Assembly (NCBI RefSeq): GCF_023373525.1
Contig: NZ_CP097218.1
Location: 3,534,001 to 3,598,000, forward strand
Length of the DNA stretch: 64,000 nt
From: Brachybacterium kimchii
GTDB lineage: Bacteria > Actinomycetota > Actinomycetes > Actinomycetales > Dermabacteraceae
Direction: 5' to 3'
In this document: positions 52,595-62,309 of the stretch, one piece after another
Numbering within the stretch: the first letter of the stretch is position 1
Layout: every line of letters starts with the position of its first letter
Notes under the pieces: model-generated
What the model saw: the letters and a program-made list of their open reading frames with translations, nothing else
The model's database searches: none
Told to the model about the DNA's origin: nothing
Made by a program: the position numbers and the translations under genes

Positions 52595-52610
52595 CGGTCC
52601 CGGCGGACCG
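52595..52610 (+). terminator. short hairpin after the importer operon
   Basis: CGGTCC at 52595-52600 and GGACCG at 52605-52610 enclose a CGGC tetraloop 4 bp after the SorC stop. No T-tract follows, so termination is only suggested. Confidence 0.3.
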
Positions 52611-52742
52611 GCCCCTCGCCGCCCGCTCCCTCCGCATCTCCACCCTCTTTTCCACCCGCGGGCGGTTCGCCCGGGACGGCGCGTGGCGAAGGATCGAGTC
52701 ATCGGCCCGTGGAGGCCGGCCACCCGATCCTCGGAGGAGATC

Positions 52743-53261
52743 ATGAACGCCTCGTCAATCCCCTGGAACGCCCTGCTCGAGGGCCTGATCGTGCTCGCCG
52801 CGCTGGGTCTCATCCTGTACCGGCAGCTGCAGTGGCGGGAGGTCGCCAGGATGCAGCGGCTCGGCGGGATCCTCAGCGTCGTGGGCGCGGTGATGGTTCT
52901 CCAGCAGCTACGGCAGTCCCAGATCGACCCGGTCACGCTCGGATACCTCGTGCTGACGGCCGTCTTCGCCGTCGGTGCCGGGCTGGTGATGGGCCTGGTC
53001 AGCACCGTGCGGACCGGTGCAGACGGCTCGCTTGAGATGCGCGGCGGCTGGTGGGGCCTCGCCCTCTGGATCGCCTACATCGCGGTGCGCGTGGGGATGT
53101 CTCTCGCCGTCGTCGCGCTCTCGGGATCGCAGAGCTCCCGGACCACCGGTCTGATCCTGCTGTCGGTCGGGCTCGCCCGCCTGGTCAGCGCGGCCGTGGC
53201 GACGCACCGTCCCCGCAGCGCCGAGAACCTCACCATCGTGCACGCGGCGACCAGGTCATAG
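52743..53261 (+). CDS. membrane protein linked to a two-component system
   Basis: 172 residues with four or five helices and a short GADGSLEMRGGWWGLALW loop near 100. The fold resembles CcdC/DUF1453-type proteins, though I cannot confirm it. GGAGGAG lies 5 nt before the ATG. Its stop codon overlaps the -10 box of the downstream sensor kinase, so the three genes share one locus and this protein may be the sensed or controlled component. Confidence 0.7.
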   Translation: MNASSIPWNALLEGLIVLAALGLILYRQLQWREVARMQRLGGILSVVGAVMVLQQLRQSQIDPVTLGYLVLTAVFAVGAGLVMGLVSTVRTGADGSLEMRGGWWGLALWIAYIAVRVGMSLAVVALSGSQSSRTTGLILLSVGLARLVSAAVATHRPRSAENLTIVHAATRS

Positions 53262-53264
53262 GAT
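53259..53264 (+). promoter_or_regulatory. -10 box of a likely leaderless promoter
   Basis: TAGGAT spans the stop codon of the preceding gene and lies 7 nt before the GTG of the histidine kinase. Confidence 0.5.
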
Positions 53265-53271
53265 CGCGCGG

Positions 53272-54657
53272 GTGATCTCGACACCGCGAGGACCCCGGCC
53301 GACGAGCGCTGCTGCGCCGTCGGCCGGTCCTGCGCGGTCCGTCGGCCCCGTTCCGCCGGGCCGGGAGCGCCGTGTCGATGGGTTGACGATGGCCCTCGCC
53401 CTCGCGCTCGCCGTCTTCTTCATGCTCACCGCGTGGGACGTCCAGACGCCGGCGCTGCGTGCGGCGGCCTTCGGCGTGGTCGTGCTGTGGGCGGCGGAGA
53501 TGGTGCTGGGATCCCTCACCGACCAGTACCGACATGCGGGGCCGCGCGCGATCCGCGTCGGCACCGCCGCCCTCTCCGTCTCGCAGATCGCGGCGTGCGC
53601 GCTCACGTTCACGACCGGCAGCGCGCTGATGCCCGTCGCGATCGCCGGCATCGTGCGCCTGGTGCGCAGGCCCGAGCGGCGCACGGACGTGATGGCCGTC
53701 GTCCTCGCAGCCGATGCGCTCGCCCTCGTCGGCTCGGCGCTCGCCACCGGGGCCAAGGTCGAGCTGCTGATCATCTTCCTGCTGGTGTGCGCGGGAGCGG
53801 CGCTGATCGGCCGCTTCCGCGCCCAGCGCGTCCGCTCTGCGGACAGGGAGCGTGTGCTGCTGCAGGAGCAGATCGCCGCCCAGCGCGAACGCGCGGAGAA
53901 CGCGGCTCTCGTGGAGCGGGCGCGCATCGCACGCGACCTGCACGACGTCCTCGCGCACTCCCTCGGCGCCCTCACCCTCCAGCTCGACGCCGCTGTGGCG
54001 CTCGCCGAGGCCGGCCGCTTCGAGGAGCTCGAGACGCGGCTGCGCAGGGCGCGCGGGCTCGCGGCCGACGGCCTCGCCGAGTCGCGTGACGCGGTCTCGG
54101 CCCTCCGCGAGACCTCGCGCGAGGTGATCGCCGGGATCGAGGACGCCGCGGCCGCGCACCGCGACAGCGGCGGCGAAGTGCACCTGGGCGGGCTTCTCGT
54201 CCCCGAGGTCGCGGAGCCGCCGGGGCGCGGCCCCGGCCCCGGTGCGCTGCGCTCCCTGGACCCTGCCCGCGCCGACGCGCTGCTGCGCGCCGCGCAGGAG
54301 ATGCTCACGAACGCGCGGCGCCATGCACCCGGACGGGAGGCCGCCCTCGATCTCGAGGCCCACGGCGGGGAGGCGATGCTGCGCTGCAGGGTGAGGGCCG
54401 CGGAGGGAGACGGCGACGGGGGCGCGGCCGGAGCCGCGGATCTCATCGGACAGGGACCGCGGGCGGGCAGCCCCGGCGGCGGCTACGGTCTGCTGGGCAT
54501 GCGCGAGCGCTGCGAGGCCGTGGGCGGCGGCGCGAGCGCCCGCCTGCTGGCCGACGGCACCTTCGAGACGACCGCGAGCATCCCGCTCACTGCGGCGGTG
54601 TCGACCGCGCGCCCGTCGGCCGATCCCGGACCGGAACCCGAGGAGAAGAGACCATGA
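53272..54657 (+). CDS. NarL-type sensor histidine kinase
   Basis: 461 residues. Five or six helices (~40-190) are followed by a HisKA_3 dimerisation domain with the phospho-acceptor in ARIARDLHDVLAHSLG near residue 225. A linker and an HATPase domain come next (AQEMLTNARRHAPG as N-box, GYGLLGMRERCEAVGGG as G-box). An unusual insertion rich in Pro/Gly lies in the ATPase domain (VPEVAEPPGRGPGPG). It phosphorylates the downstream NarL-type regulator, with which it overlaps (ATGA). Confidence 0.88.
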   Translation: MISTPRGPRPTSAAAPSAGPARSVGPVPPGRERRVDGLTMALALALAVFFMLTAWDVQTPALRAAAFGVVVLWAAEMVLGSLTDQYRHAGPRAIRVGTAALSVSQIAACALTFTTGSALMPVAIAGIVRLVRRPERRTDVMAVVLAADALALVGSALATGAKVELLIIFLLVCAGAALIGRFRAQRVRSADRERVLLQEQIAAQRERAENAALVERARIARDLHDVLAHSLGALTLQLDAAVALAEAGRFEELETRLRRARGLAADGLAESRDAVSALRETSREVIAGIEDAAAAHRDSGGEVHLGGLLVPEVAEPPGRGPGPGALRSLDPARADALLRAAQEMLTNARRHAPGREAALDLEAHGGEAMLRCRVRAAEGDGDGGAAGAADLIGQGPRAGSPGGGYGLLGMRERCEAVGGGASARLLADGTFETTASIPLTAAVSTARPSADPGPEPEEKRP

Positions 54658-55215
54658 GCATCAGCATCCTGGTGGCCGACGACCAGGCCCTCGTGCGCGA
54701 CGGCATCGTCACCGTCCTCTCGCTCGCGGACGGCATCGAGGTCCTCGGCGAGGCCGAGGACGGGGCGCGCGCGGTCGCACTCGCCGAGGAGCTCGCGCCC
54801 GACGTGGTCCTCATGGACCTGCGCATGCCCGGGATGGGCGGCGCCGAGGCGACCGCGGCGCTCGCGCGCAGAGCGCCGGAGGTGCGCGTCCTGGTCCTCA
54901 CCACCTTCGCCGACGACGCGAGCATCGACGCCGCGCTGCGCGCCGGCGCCGCCGGGTATCTCACCAAGGACGCGGGCCGCGAGGAGATGGTCGCGGCGAT
55001 CCGTGCCGCCGCGGAAGGAGGCACCCCGCTGGACTCCCGGATCGCCGGGCGCGTGGTCGCGGGACTCCCCGAGGCGCAGCCGACGAGCGTGCGCGAGCGG
55101 TTCCCGGACCTCACCGCCCGCGAGGCCGAGGTGCTCGAGCTGATGGGCGACGGAGCCACGAACCCCGAGATCGCCGAAAGGTTGTTCCTCGGCGTCTCCA
55201 CCGTGAAGTCCCACG

Positions 55216-55965
<750 letters not shown>

Positions 55966-55971
55966 GACGGG

Positions 55972-56000
55972 AGATTAGAAAGTATTGCCTTTCTTCGCAA
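55972..56000 (-). promoter_or_regulatory. leaderless tetR promoter with operator O1 in its spacer
   Basis: On the minus strand TTGCGA (complement of 55995-56000) and TAATCT (complement of 55972-55977) are 17 bp apart; the ATG is 6 nt after the -10. The operator AGAAAG-N6-CTTTCT at 55977-55994 fills the spacer exactly, so a bound repressor would block its own gene. Confidence 0.75.
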
Positions 56001-56013
56001 CCGGACGTACCGT
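55986..56013 (+). promoter_or_regulatory. promoter of the flavin monooxygenase gene
   Basis: TTGCCT at 55986-55991 and TACCGT at 56008-56013 with 16-bp spacing. The -35 lies in O1 and the transcription start falls inside O2. Confidence 0.55.
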
Positions 56014-56037
56014 CCAAGAAAGCAGATGCTTTCTTGG
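56014..56037 (+). promoter_or_regulatory. operator O2, 24-bp perfect palindrome
   Basis: Arms CCAAGAAAGCA (56014-56024) and TGCTTTCTTGG (56027-56037) flank a GA spacer. The core AGAAAG-N6-CTTTCT (56017-56034) is the same as O1, and the centres are 40 bp apart. Its right end merges into the ribosome site GGAGG of the monooxygenase. Confidence 0.8.
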
Positions 56038-56046
56038 AGGTGCTCG

Positions 56047-57726
56047 ATGAGCGGGAACGTCGTGGGCGAGAACGTGGTGGGCGAGAACATGGCGGGCGGG
56101 AACGGACGGAGCGAGCGGGTGGAGTCGCCCTCGGGCGGAGGGTCGTCGACCGACGTGCTCATCGTGGGCGCCGGCCCCTCCGGCCTGACGCTGGCACTCG
56201 TGCTCGCGCGTCGCGGCGTGCCCTTCCGGATCATCGAGAGCGAGGTCGGGCCGCGACCCGGGTCGCGAGGGAAGGGCGTGCAGCCGCGGACTCTCGAAGC
56301 CTTCGCCGACCTGGGCATCGTCGACCGGATCCTGGCGCAGGGACGGATGGCGATGCCGATGGACATGATCTCGGCGGACGGCGGGGTCCGACGCGGCGGG
56401 GATGTCCCGGCCGCGCTCGCGGACCGCCCCGACATCCCGTACCCCGCGAGCGTGATCACGCCGGAGTGGAGGGTCGAGGACGCTCTGCGCGAGCACCTCG
56501 CCCGGTACGGCCGGCACGTCGAGTTCGGGACCCGGCTGGTCGACCTCCAACAGACCGCGGAGGGGGTCCTCGCCCAGGTGACTGCCGACGGCGCGACGCA
56601 CGTGGTGTCGGCCCGGTGGCTCATCGGCGCGGACGGCGGCCACAGCGCGGCGCGCAAGCTGGCCGGGATCGCCTTCGAGGGGGAGACCAGGGAGGATGTC
56701 CGGCTCGTCATCGCCGATCTGCCGCTGACCGGGATCGGTCGCGAGCGCTGGCGGACCTGGCGGCATCCCCGGGGCATCGTGAGCCTGTGCCCGCTGCCGT
56801 CCACCGACCTGTTCCAGTGCACGGCGACCCTCGCACCGGGGGAGGAGCCCCGGCTGGAGACCGAACACCTCCAGGAGGTGCTCGAGCAACGGTCGGGCCG
56901 GACGGACATCCGCCTGGGCGAGCCGGTCTGGACCTCGGTGTGGAGAGCGAACGTCCGCCTGGCCGCGCACTATCGTGCGGGCCGGGTGCTGCTGATGGGC
57001 GACGCCGCGCACATCCACTCCCCGGCGGGCGGACAGGGCATGAACACCGGCATCCAGGACGCCTGCAACCTGGGCTGGAAGCTCGCCGCGGTGCTCGCCG
57101 ACGGCGCCCCGGAGCCGCTCATCGACACCTACGAGGCCGAGCGCAGGCCCGTCGCCCAGCACGTCCTCGCGTTCACCGACGCACGCCTCGCCGAGACGCA
57201 GAGGACCCGGGAGTTCTCCGTGAAGCGGGACGAGAGCACGATCCAGTTGGACGTGGGATGCCGTGGCTCCCGGCTCTCCGTCGACGACCGCGATGAAGCC
57301 TCGGACCTCCGCGCAGGGGATCGCGCTCCCGATGCCACGGGACTGATCGCGGTCGACGGACCCCACCGGCTGTTCGACCTGATCGGCGGAGGGATCTTCA
57401 CCCTGCTCGAGTTCGGCGGTGCACCCTGGCAGCGGGAGCAGGTCGACGGGATCCGCGTTCTGCGGGTCGTCGACGAGCCGCGGGGCGAGGGGGAGATCGC
57501 GGACGGCGACGGGACGCTCGCGGCGGCCTATGCGCCCACGGACCGCACGCGGGTGCTCATCAGGCCGGACGGGTGCATCGGCGTCCTCTCCGACGCCGGG
57601 GACCTCGGGGTGATCCGTGACTGCCTCGCGGCGGTCGGGATCCAGGGGCGGAGTGCTGAGAGCTCGGAGCCCGCTGTTGCACGAGAACAGGGGAGAGAAG
57701 TCTCCGTAGACTGCAGCAATGCCTGA
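56047..57726 (+). CDS. FAD-dependent aromatic monooxygenase (PHBH class)
   Basis: 559 residues. An N-terminal Gly/Val-rich extension precedes the FAD motif VLIVGAGPSGLTLALVLARRG near 45, the DG motif LIGADGGHSAARKLAG near 195, and the GD motif VLLMGDAAHIHSPAGGQGMNTGIQDACNLGWKLA (key part GDAAHIHSPAGGQGMN) near 315. The C-terminal thioredoxin-like domain (~430-555) is as in phenol or polyketide hydroxylases. It uses NADPH and O2 to hydroxylate an aromatic substrate. Control by the divergent TetR and placement of a second TetR and MFS downstream suggest xenobiotic detoxification. Confidence 0.88.
   Translation: MSGNVVGENVVGENMAGGNGRSERVESPSGGGSSTDVLIVGAGPSGLTLALVLARRGVPFRIIESEVGPRPGSRGKGVQPRTLEAFADLGIVDRILAQGRMAMPMDMISADGGVRRGGDVPAALADRPDIPYPASVITPEWRVEDALREHLARYGRHVEFGTRLVDLQQTAEGVLAQVTADGATHVVSARWLIGADGGHSAARKLAGIAFEGETREDVRLVIADLPLTGIGRERWRTWRHPRGIVSLCPLPSTDLFQCTATLAPGEEPRLETEHLQEVLEQRSGRTDIRLGEPVWTSVWRANVRLAAHYRAGRVLLMGDAAHIHSPAGGQGMNTGIQDACNLGWKLAAVLADGAPEPLIDTYEAERRPVAQHVLAFTDARLAETQRTREFSVKRDESTIQLDVGCRGSRLSVDDRDEASDLRAGDRAPDATGLIAVDGPHRLFDLIGGGIFTLLEFGGAPWQREQVDGIRVLRVVDEPRGEGEIADGDGTLAAAYAPTDRTRVLIRPDGCIGVLSDAGDLGVIRDCLAAVGIQGRSAESSEPAVAREQGREVSVDCSNA
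57707..57712 (+). promoter_or_regulatory. -10 box of a likely leaderless promoter
   Basis: TAGACT lies 6 nt before the ATG at 57719, inside the last codons of the monooxygenase. Confidence 0.45.
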
Positions 57727-58327
57727 GACCAGCCCCGCCACCGGCGACGATCCGGCCGTCGGCCGGCGCCGCGGCTCCTACGCCAAGGGCGTCGCCCGAC
57801 GTCAGGAGATCCTGGACCGCGCCCTGGAGGTGTTCCAGGATCGCGGCGACGAGGGCACCTCGCTGCGGCGGATCGCCGAGACGATCGGCGTCTCGCACGC
57901 GACGCTGCTGCACCACTTCGCCTCGCGCGAGGAGCTGCTGCTCGCGGTCTACGCGCACGCCGAGGCGCGGCGCGGAACGGACGACGAGCTCGGACCGGTG
58001 GACACGATGGTCGACGCCGCGACGAAGAACGCCCACGTGCCCGGGATGGTCCAGCTCTACTCGACCCTGCTGGCGGGCTCGCTGCAGGGCGAGGAGTCCC
58101 CGAGCAGGGACTTCTTCACGGCTCGGTTCGCCGAGGTGCGTTCCTACGTCGCCGACATGGTCCGCGCCCGACAGGCCGAGGGGGAGATCCGCGCCGATCT
58201 CGATGCCGACGGGATCGCCTCCCTGCTGATCGCCGCCTCGGACGGCCTGCAGATCCAGTGGCTCCTCGAGCCCGGGATCGACCTGGAGCGCACCCTTGAG
58301 ATGTTCGGCCCGATGCTGCGGCCCTGA
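57719..58327 (+). CDS. TetR-family regulator
   Basis: 202 residues. Helix-turn-helix: TSLRRIAETIGVSHATLLHHF near 45. C-terminal domain with DMVRARQAEGEIRADLDADGIASLLIAASDGLQIQW, typical of TetR_C subgroups. It overlaps the monooxygenase stop by 8 bp but has its own leaderless promoter. It is convergent with the MFS gene, whose operator (59812-59826) it may bind. Confidence 0.9.
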   Translation: MPETSPATGDDPAVGRRRGSYAKGVARRQEILDRALEVFQDRGDEGTSLRRIAETIGVSHATLLHHFASREELLLAVYAHAEARRGTDDELGPVDTMVDAATKNAHVPGMVQLYSTLLAGSLQGEESPSRDFFTARFAEVRSYVADMVRARQAEGEIRADLDADGIASLLIAASDGLQIQWLLEPGIDLERTLEMFGPMLRP

Positions 58328-58348
58328 GTGCCGCGGCGCCGCGGCGCT
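58327..58348. terminator. bidirectional GC-rich hairpin between convergent genes
   Basis: Ten-base arms (58327-58336 and 58339-58348) match at nine positions around a central CG, just after the tetR stop and before the MFS stop. No T-tract on either side. Confidence 0.5.
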
Positions 58349-58362
58349 GCCGTTCCGGGTGC

Positions 58363-59790
58363 TCAGCGCACCTTCCGGATCGGCACGATCGCCAGGGCGC
58401 CGAGCACCGTGACCACGGCCGCGGCGATGAGCATCGCCGTGTAGTTGTCCGTGCCGGAGACCCCGAGCCCCAGGAAGACCAGGGCGAAGGGGGAGGCGAA
58501 GGACTGCGGGAGGGCGTTGGCGATGTTGATGACGCCCAGGTCCTTGCCCGGCTTCTCGGGGTCGGGGAGCACGTCGACCACGAGGGCGACGTCCACGGCC
58601 ATGTACATCCCGTAGGCGAAGCCGAGGATGATCTCCGCGAGGTAGAAGTGGGCGACGTCGCCCGCGAAGGCGAGCACCAGGATCCCCACCGCGAAGAGCA
58701 GGGCGGAGCCGATCACGAAGATCTTGCGTCGGCCGAGCCGGTCCGAGGCCGCCCCCACGAAGGATGTCGCGACCAGCAGGGCGATCGTGTAGAGCAGCAC
58801 GCCGAGTGCCACGGACCGGGTGGCGTGGGCGGCGTCCAGCCCCAGGTGCTGCTGCATGTACAGCAGGCGGAACGTGGTGAACATGAACGAGCCCAGGATG
58901 ATGAAGAACCGCGACCACCAGGCGAGGCCGAAGTCCCTGTGCTTGATCGGGTTCGTCCAGAACGAGGCGATCAGGGTGCGGATGAGCAGCGGCGCGGGGC
59001 GCTCGGCCGGGAGCTCGTCACGGGAGACGGCGGCGTAGATCGCGACCAGCACGATGCCGAGCACGCCGGGTGCGATGAACAGGATGGCCAGGTGATCGAC
59101 GAGGCCGACGGAGAGGTAGGTCCCCGCGAGGATGGCGACGTTCTGCCCGATGTTGATGATGCTCGAGCCGCGGCCGCGCTGCACGGACGGCACGTTGTCG
59201 GCGAAGCTCGCGACGAGCGCGGCGAGGGTCGCGTTGGCCACGACCTGCGCGATCAGCCAGAACACCGTGAGCGCGAGGACGCTCGTGGACAGTGCCACGC
59301 CCACCAGCGCCAGCGTCAGGCCGACGATCCCGCCCACCAGCCACGGCCGTCGGCGTCCCCAGCGGGTGCGGGTGCGATCGCTGAGTGCCCCGGCGAGCGG
59401 GTTCGCCACCAGGGCGCCGATCGCCCCGACGGGCAGCACCGCACCGATCACCGCGGCCGGGTTCTCCGGGGAGATCTCCTGCGCCTTCAGCTGCATGGTC
59501 ACCATGACCGGCGTGATCAGGGCGGCGCAGATGCCGAACTGCGCGAGGAACATGCCCACGAAGTACGCGATCCCGACGCGCGGCGGCTCGGACGCCGATC
59601 CGGTGCCGGTCGCGGGCTGCTGCCCGGCGAGCTCACCGCCGACGGACGCCGTCACGCCGCCCAGCGGACCGGCCACCGTGCCGGCGGGGTTCGAGCCGGG
59701 CGGACGGGTGCGATGCGCGGGATCCGCGCCGTCCGTCGTGCGCGAGGCAGGGGTGGACGGGGCCTGCGTGGGCAGGGGTGCTTCGGGCAT
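58363..59790 (-). CDS. major facilitator superfamily transporter
   Basis: 475 residues. A Pro/Thr-rich cytoplasmic N-terminus of ~65 residues precedes twelve helices. Motif A is GALSDRTRTRWGRRRPWLVGG near 135, repeated as ASDRLGRRKIFVIG near 355, as in sugar:cation symporters (GPH-like) and related exporters. CGAGGAGG precedes the ATG. A strong palindromic operator lies 22 bp upstream of it. Adjacent TetR and monooxygenase genes suggest efflux or uptake of the same class of compound. Confidence 0.85.
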   Translation of the reverse strand: MPEAPLPTQAPSTPASRTTDGADPAHRTRPPGSNPAGTVAGPLGGVTASVGGELAGQQPATGTGSASEPPRVGIAYFVGMFLAQFGICAALITPVMVTMQLKAQEISPENPAAVIGAVLPVGAIGALVANPLAGALSDRTRTRWGRRRPWLVGGIVGLTLALVGVALSTSVLALTVFWLIAQVVANATLAALVASFADNVPSVQRGRGSSIINIGQNVAILAGTYLSVGLVDHLAILFIAPGVLGIVLVAIYAAVSRDELPAERPAPLLIRTLIASFWTNPIKHRDFGLAWWSRFFIILGSFMFTTFRLLYMQQHLGLDAAHATRSVALGVLLYTIALLVATSFVGAASDRLGRRKIFVIGSALLFAVGILVLAFAGDVAHFYLAEIILGFAYGMYMAVDVALVVDVLPDPEKPGKDLGVINIANALPQSFASPFALVFLGLGVSGTDNYTAMLIAAAVVTVLGALAIVPIRKVR

Positions 59791-59811
59791 TGACGCCTCC
59801 TCGAGTCAAAA

Positions 59812-59826
59812 CTGACCAGTGGTCAG
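59812..59826 (-). promoter_or_regulatory. palindromic TetR-type operator of the MFS gene
   Basis: CTGACCA-G-TGGTCAG is a perfect 15-bp palindrome 22 bp upstream of the start codon. A minus-strand TACGAT (complement of 59834-59839) just upstream would place the transcription start at the operator. Confidence 0.75.
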
Positions 59827-59909
59827 ATTCGGTGATCGTAGAGGAGGAGGGGAGCGTGGGCAAGAGGGTGTCGCGCGGCGGAGCCGGGCGTGGTCGCGCA
59901 GCTCGGGGA

Positions 59910-59915
59910 TAGCGT
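59910..59915 (+). promoter_or_regulatory. -10 box of a likely leaderless promoter
   Basis: TAGCGT lies 6 nt before the ATG at 59922, with no ribosome-binding site between them. Confidence 0.5.
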
Positions 59916-59921
59916 CAGGAC

Positions 59922-60773
59922 ATGGGCCCGCACACGCACGAGGTCACGATGGGACGCTCGACGGTGAGCAAGAAGTTCTCCACCTGGGCGGATGATGAGG
60001 CACGCCGCGAGTGGGCGTGCTTGACGCTGCTGGCCGAGCACGCGCCCGGACTCGCGCCGCGACCGCTCGAACGATTCTGCGAGGCAGGTGCTCCGGTTAT
60101 CGTCATGGAGAAGCTGCCGGGGCGACCGCTGGGGGGATCGTCTCTGACGAGCGTTCAGCACGAGGCACTGGGACACGCACTCCGCCGGCTGTTCGACGTG
60201 CCGGTGGATGCGGCCCTGGAAGCGGGGGTGCCGGAACGGCAACTCGGACCCAGGGACCTCATGGCACATCTTCGGAACGCACTGCACGACCCGATCGACG
60301 ACGATGCGTGCATCCACCCCGATGTCGTGCGGAGAGCACTGCAGGCCGCTCGTGACCGGGTCTCGAGCGTTCAGGACGCTCCGAATCTCCGCTCCTCGGC
60401 GGTCGGGATCGCGGACCTCAACCCGGCCAATGTCCTCTGGGACGGTCGCAGGTGCAGGCTGGTCGATTTCGAGGATGGCGGGCTGACCACACCCGCCTTC
60501 GACCTGGCTGATCACCTCGAGCACATTGCGGCCAGGACCCGGAACCTCTACGACGAGGCGCAGATGGCGCGAGCCGTCGGCCTCACGCGGGAAGAGCGCA
60601 CAGACCTCGCCGAGCATCGCGTGCTGTGGGCCGTGTTCTGGCTCCTCGCGCTGCTGCCGGGGAGCAGCGCTCATGCGCGCAACCCCGAGGGAACGCTCGA
60701 GGTGCAGGCGGAACACGTTCTCGATCTGATCCAGGCGTCGAAGGATCTGCCGGGCGCCGCGCAAAGCCCGTGA
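59922..60773 (+). CDS. aminoglycoside phosphotransferase (APH)-fold kinase
   Basis: 283 residues. The N-lobe Lys region is VSKKFSTWADDEARREW, followed by APVIVMEKLPGRPLGG near 60. The catalytic loop reads GIADLNPANVLW near 160 (Asp and Asn kept; the usual preceding His is Ile), and the metal Asp is in RLVDFEDGG near 182. These kinases phosphorylate small molecules such as antibiotics, choline or sugars; no substrate can be assigned. No neighbouring partner gene is evident. Confidence 0.8.
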   Translation: MGPHTHEVTMGRSTVSKKFSTWADDEARREWACLTLLAEHAPGLAPRPLERFCEAGAPVIVMEKLPGRPLGGSSLTSVQHEALGHALRRLFDVPVDAALEAGVPERQLGPRDLMAHLRNALHDPIDDDACIHPDVVRRALQAARDRVSSVQDAPNLRSSAVGIADLNPANVLWDGRRCRLVDFEDGGLTTPAFDLADHLEHIAARTRNLYDEAQMARAVGLTREERTDLAEHRVLWAVFWLLALLPGSSAHARNPEGTLEVQAEHVLDLIQASKDLPGAAQSP

Positions 60774-60815
60774 CCGGCTGCGAACGGCCGAACTCCTAGG
60801 AGGTGCAGGTGACGA

Positions 60816-62309
60816 TCACGCAGGGTGCCCGGTGCCGGGATGGCAGGCCCTGCTGATGGCCTCGGCCGCGGCGACCAGGTTGGCGGAGCCCCTCCCGAAG
60901 CTGCACAACCCTGCCCCCGGGTCGGGAAGCCCGGTGGAGACCAGCGTCAGATCAGGCCTTTGATGGCGGATCTCCTCGACGATCGGCTGCTGCCAGGAGT
61001 TCAGGACGGGATCTTGGACCGCAAGCACGAGGCTGCGGCCCGTGGCGAGCTCGAGAGCGCTCTCGATGTCCAGGCCCTCGCTCGTCGTGGTGCTGAGGCC
61101 GTCGGCCCCGTCGCACCGCTCGCGCACCAGGGTCGCGAGGTCCCAGCCGTCCCATTCGAGGGCGGCCTTGGGGCGCCGGTAGAGGTCGATCACCACAGGC
61201 AGCGTGAGCGTCGACAGCGCATCGGTCGAGTCGACCGCACGCCGTGCAGCATGCATGCCCGCACCGCCCCTCGAGGCGCGTGGGGTCGACGGAGATCCCT
61301 CGCGCGCGCTCTCCCGGACGCTGCGCGCTGCACGGTGCATCGCTCGCACGCGCTCCGACGAGGCTTCGAGCGCCTGGACGTCCAGGTCTCCGTTCCTCGC
61401 TCGCTCCTCGAGCCGGTCGAGCACCCGGTCGTGCAGAGCTGGGTCGGGCTCGGCGATGCAGAGCTGGTCCACGCCGGCGGCGAGAGCCTGTGCCGCGCCC
61501 TCGGCCACGCCGACACGGCTCGCGATCGCGGCCATCTCGAGCGCATCGCTGATGATCACGCCGGTGAAGCCGAGCTCGGTGCGGGCGATGTCTGCGACCA
61601 GGCGCCTGCTGAGGGTGGTCGGCGTGTCATCGAGCGCGGGGAACCGGACGTGACTGGTCATGATCTGGGCGACGCCCGCATCGATCGCGGCACGGAACGG
61701 TGCGAGGTCGATCTCCTCGATCTGCTTCCAGTCCCGTCGATCGACGGCATCGCCGAGGTGGGAGTCGACCGCGGTCGCCCCGTGTCCCGGGAAATGCTTC
61801 GCGCACGCAGCGACGCCGCACCCCTGGGTCCCTTCGATCCAGGCGACCGCATGACGGGAGACCAGCGAGGGATCCTCCCCGAAGGAGCGCGTGCGGATGA
61901 TCGGGTTCTCCGGATCGCTCTGGACATCGACGACCGGCGAGTAGCTGGCGTCGATCCCGAGTCCCGCGAGGTGACCGGCGAGCTCCTCGGCGCATTCGCG
62001 GGTGGACCGCACGTCGTCGACGACCCCGAGCGCGGCCGCGCCCGGCGACTCCGGGCAGTCGGCGCGAGTCAGGTGACTGATGCGCCCGCCCTCCTGGTCC
62101 ACCCCGACCACGAGATCGTTCTGGTGCTCGCGCATCGCGGCGAGGGCACGGCGGAGCTGAGCCGCCGACCGCACATTGCGGCTGTGGAGGATGACGCCTC
62201 CCAGCCCCTGATCGAGCAGCCGCTCGAGCTCGGGAGTGAGGTCCGGGGAGTCCCATCCGACGACGAGCAGTGAGGCGAGGAGCGCGCGCAGGGAAGGATC
62301 GTGGCTCAT
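60816..62309 (-). CDS. nagZ: GH3 beta-N-acetylhexosaminidase/phosphorylase (NagZ-like)
   Basis: 497 residues, larger than the ~340-residue NagZ because of a C-terminal Rossmann-like domain (~340-497), as in the actinobacterial Nag3-type enzymes. Signature CAKHFPGHGATAVDSHLGD near 160 gives the catalytic His and Asp-Ser-His; the nucleophile Asp is in IISDALEMAAI near 235. It removes terminal N-acetylglucosamine from muropeptides or chitin oligomers; some relatives use phosphate. Its ATG overlaps the upstream stop (ATGA). Confidence 0.9.
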   Translation of the reverse strand: MSHDPSLRALLASLLVVGWDSPDLTPELERLLDQGLGGVILHSRNVRSAAQLRRALAAMREHQNDLVVGVDQEGGRISHLTRADCPESPGAAALGVVDDVRSTRECAEELAGHLAGLGIDASYSPVVDVQSDPENPIIRTRSFGEDPSLVSRHAVAWIEGTQGCGVAACAKHFPGHGATAVDSHLGDAVDRRDWKQIEEIDLAPFRAAIDAGVAQIMTSHVRFPALDDTPTTLSRRLVADIARTELGFTGVIISDALEMAAIASRVGVAEGAAQALAAGVDQLCIAEPDPALHDRVLDRLEERARNGDLDVQALEASSERVRAMHRAARSVRESAREGSPSTPRASRGGAGMHAARRAVDSTDALSTLTLPVVIDLYRRPKAALEWDGWDLATLVRERCDGADGLSTTTSEGLDIESALELATGRSLVLAVQDPVLNSWQQPIVEEIRHQRPDLTLVSTGLPDPGAGLCSFGRGSANLVAAAEAISRACHPGTGHPA

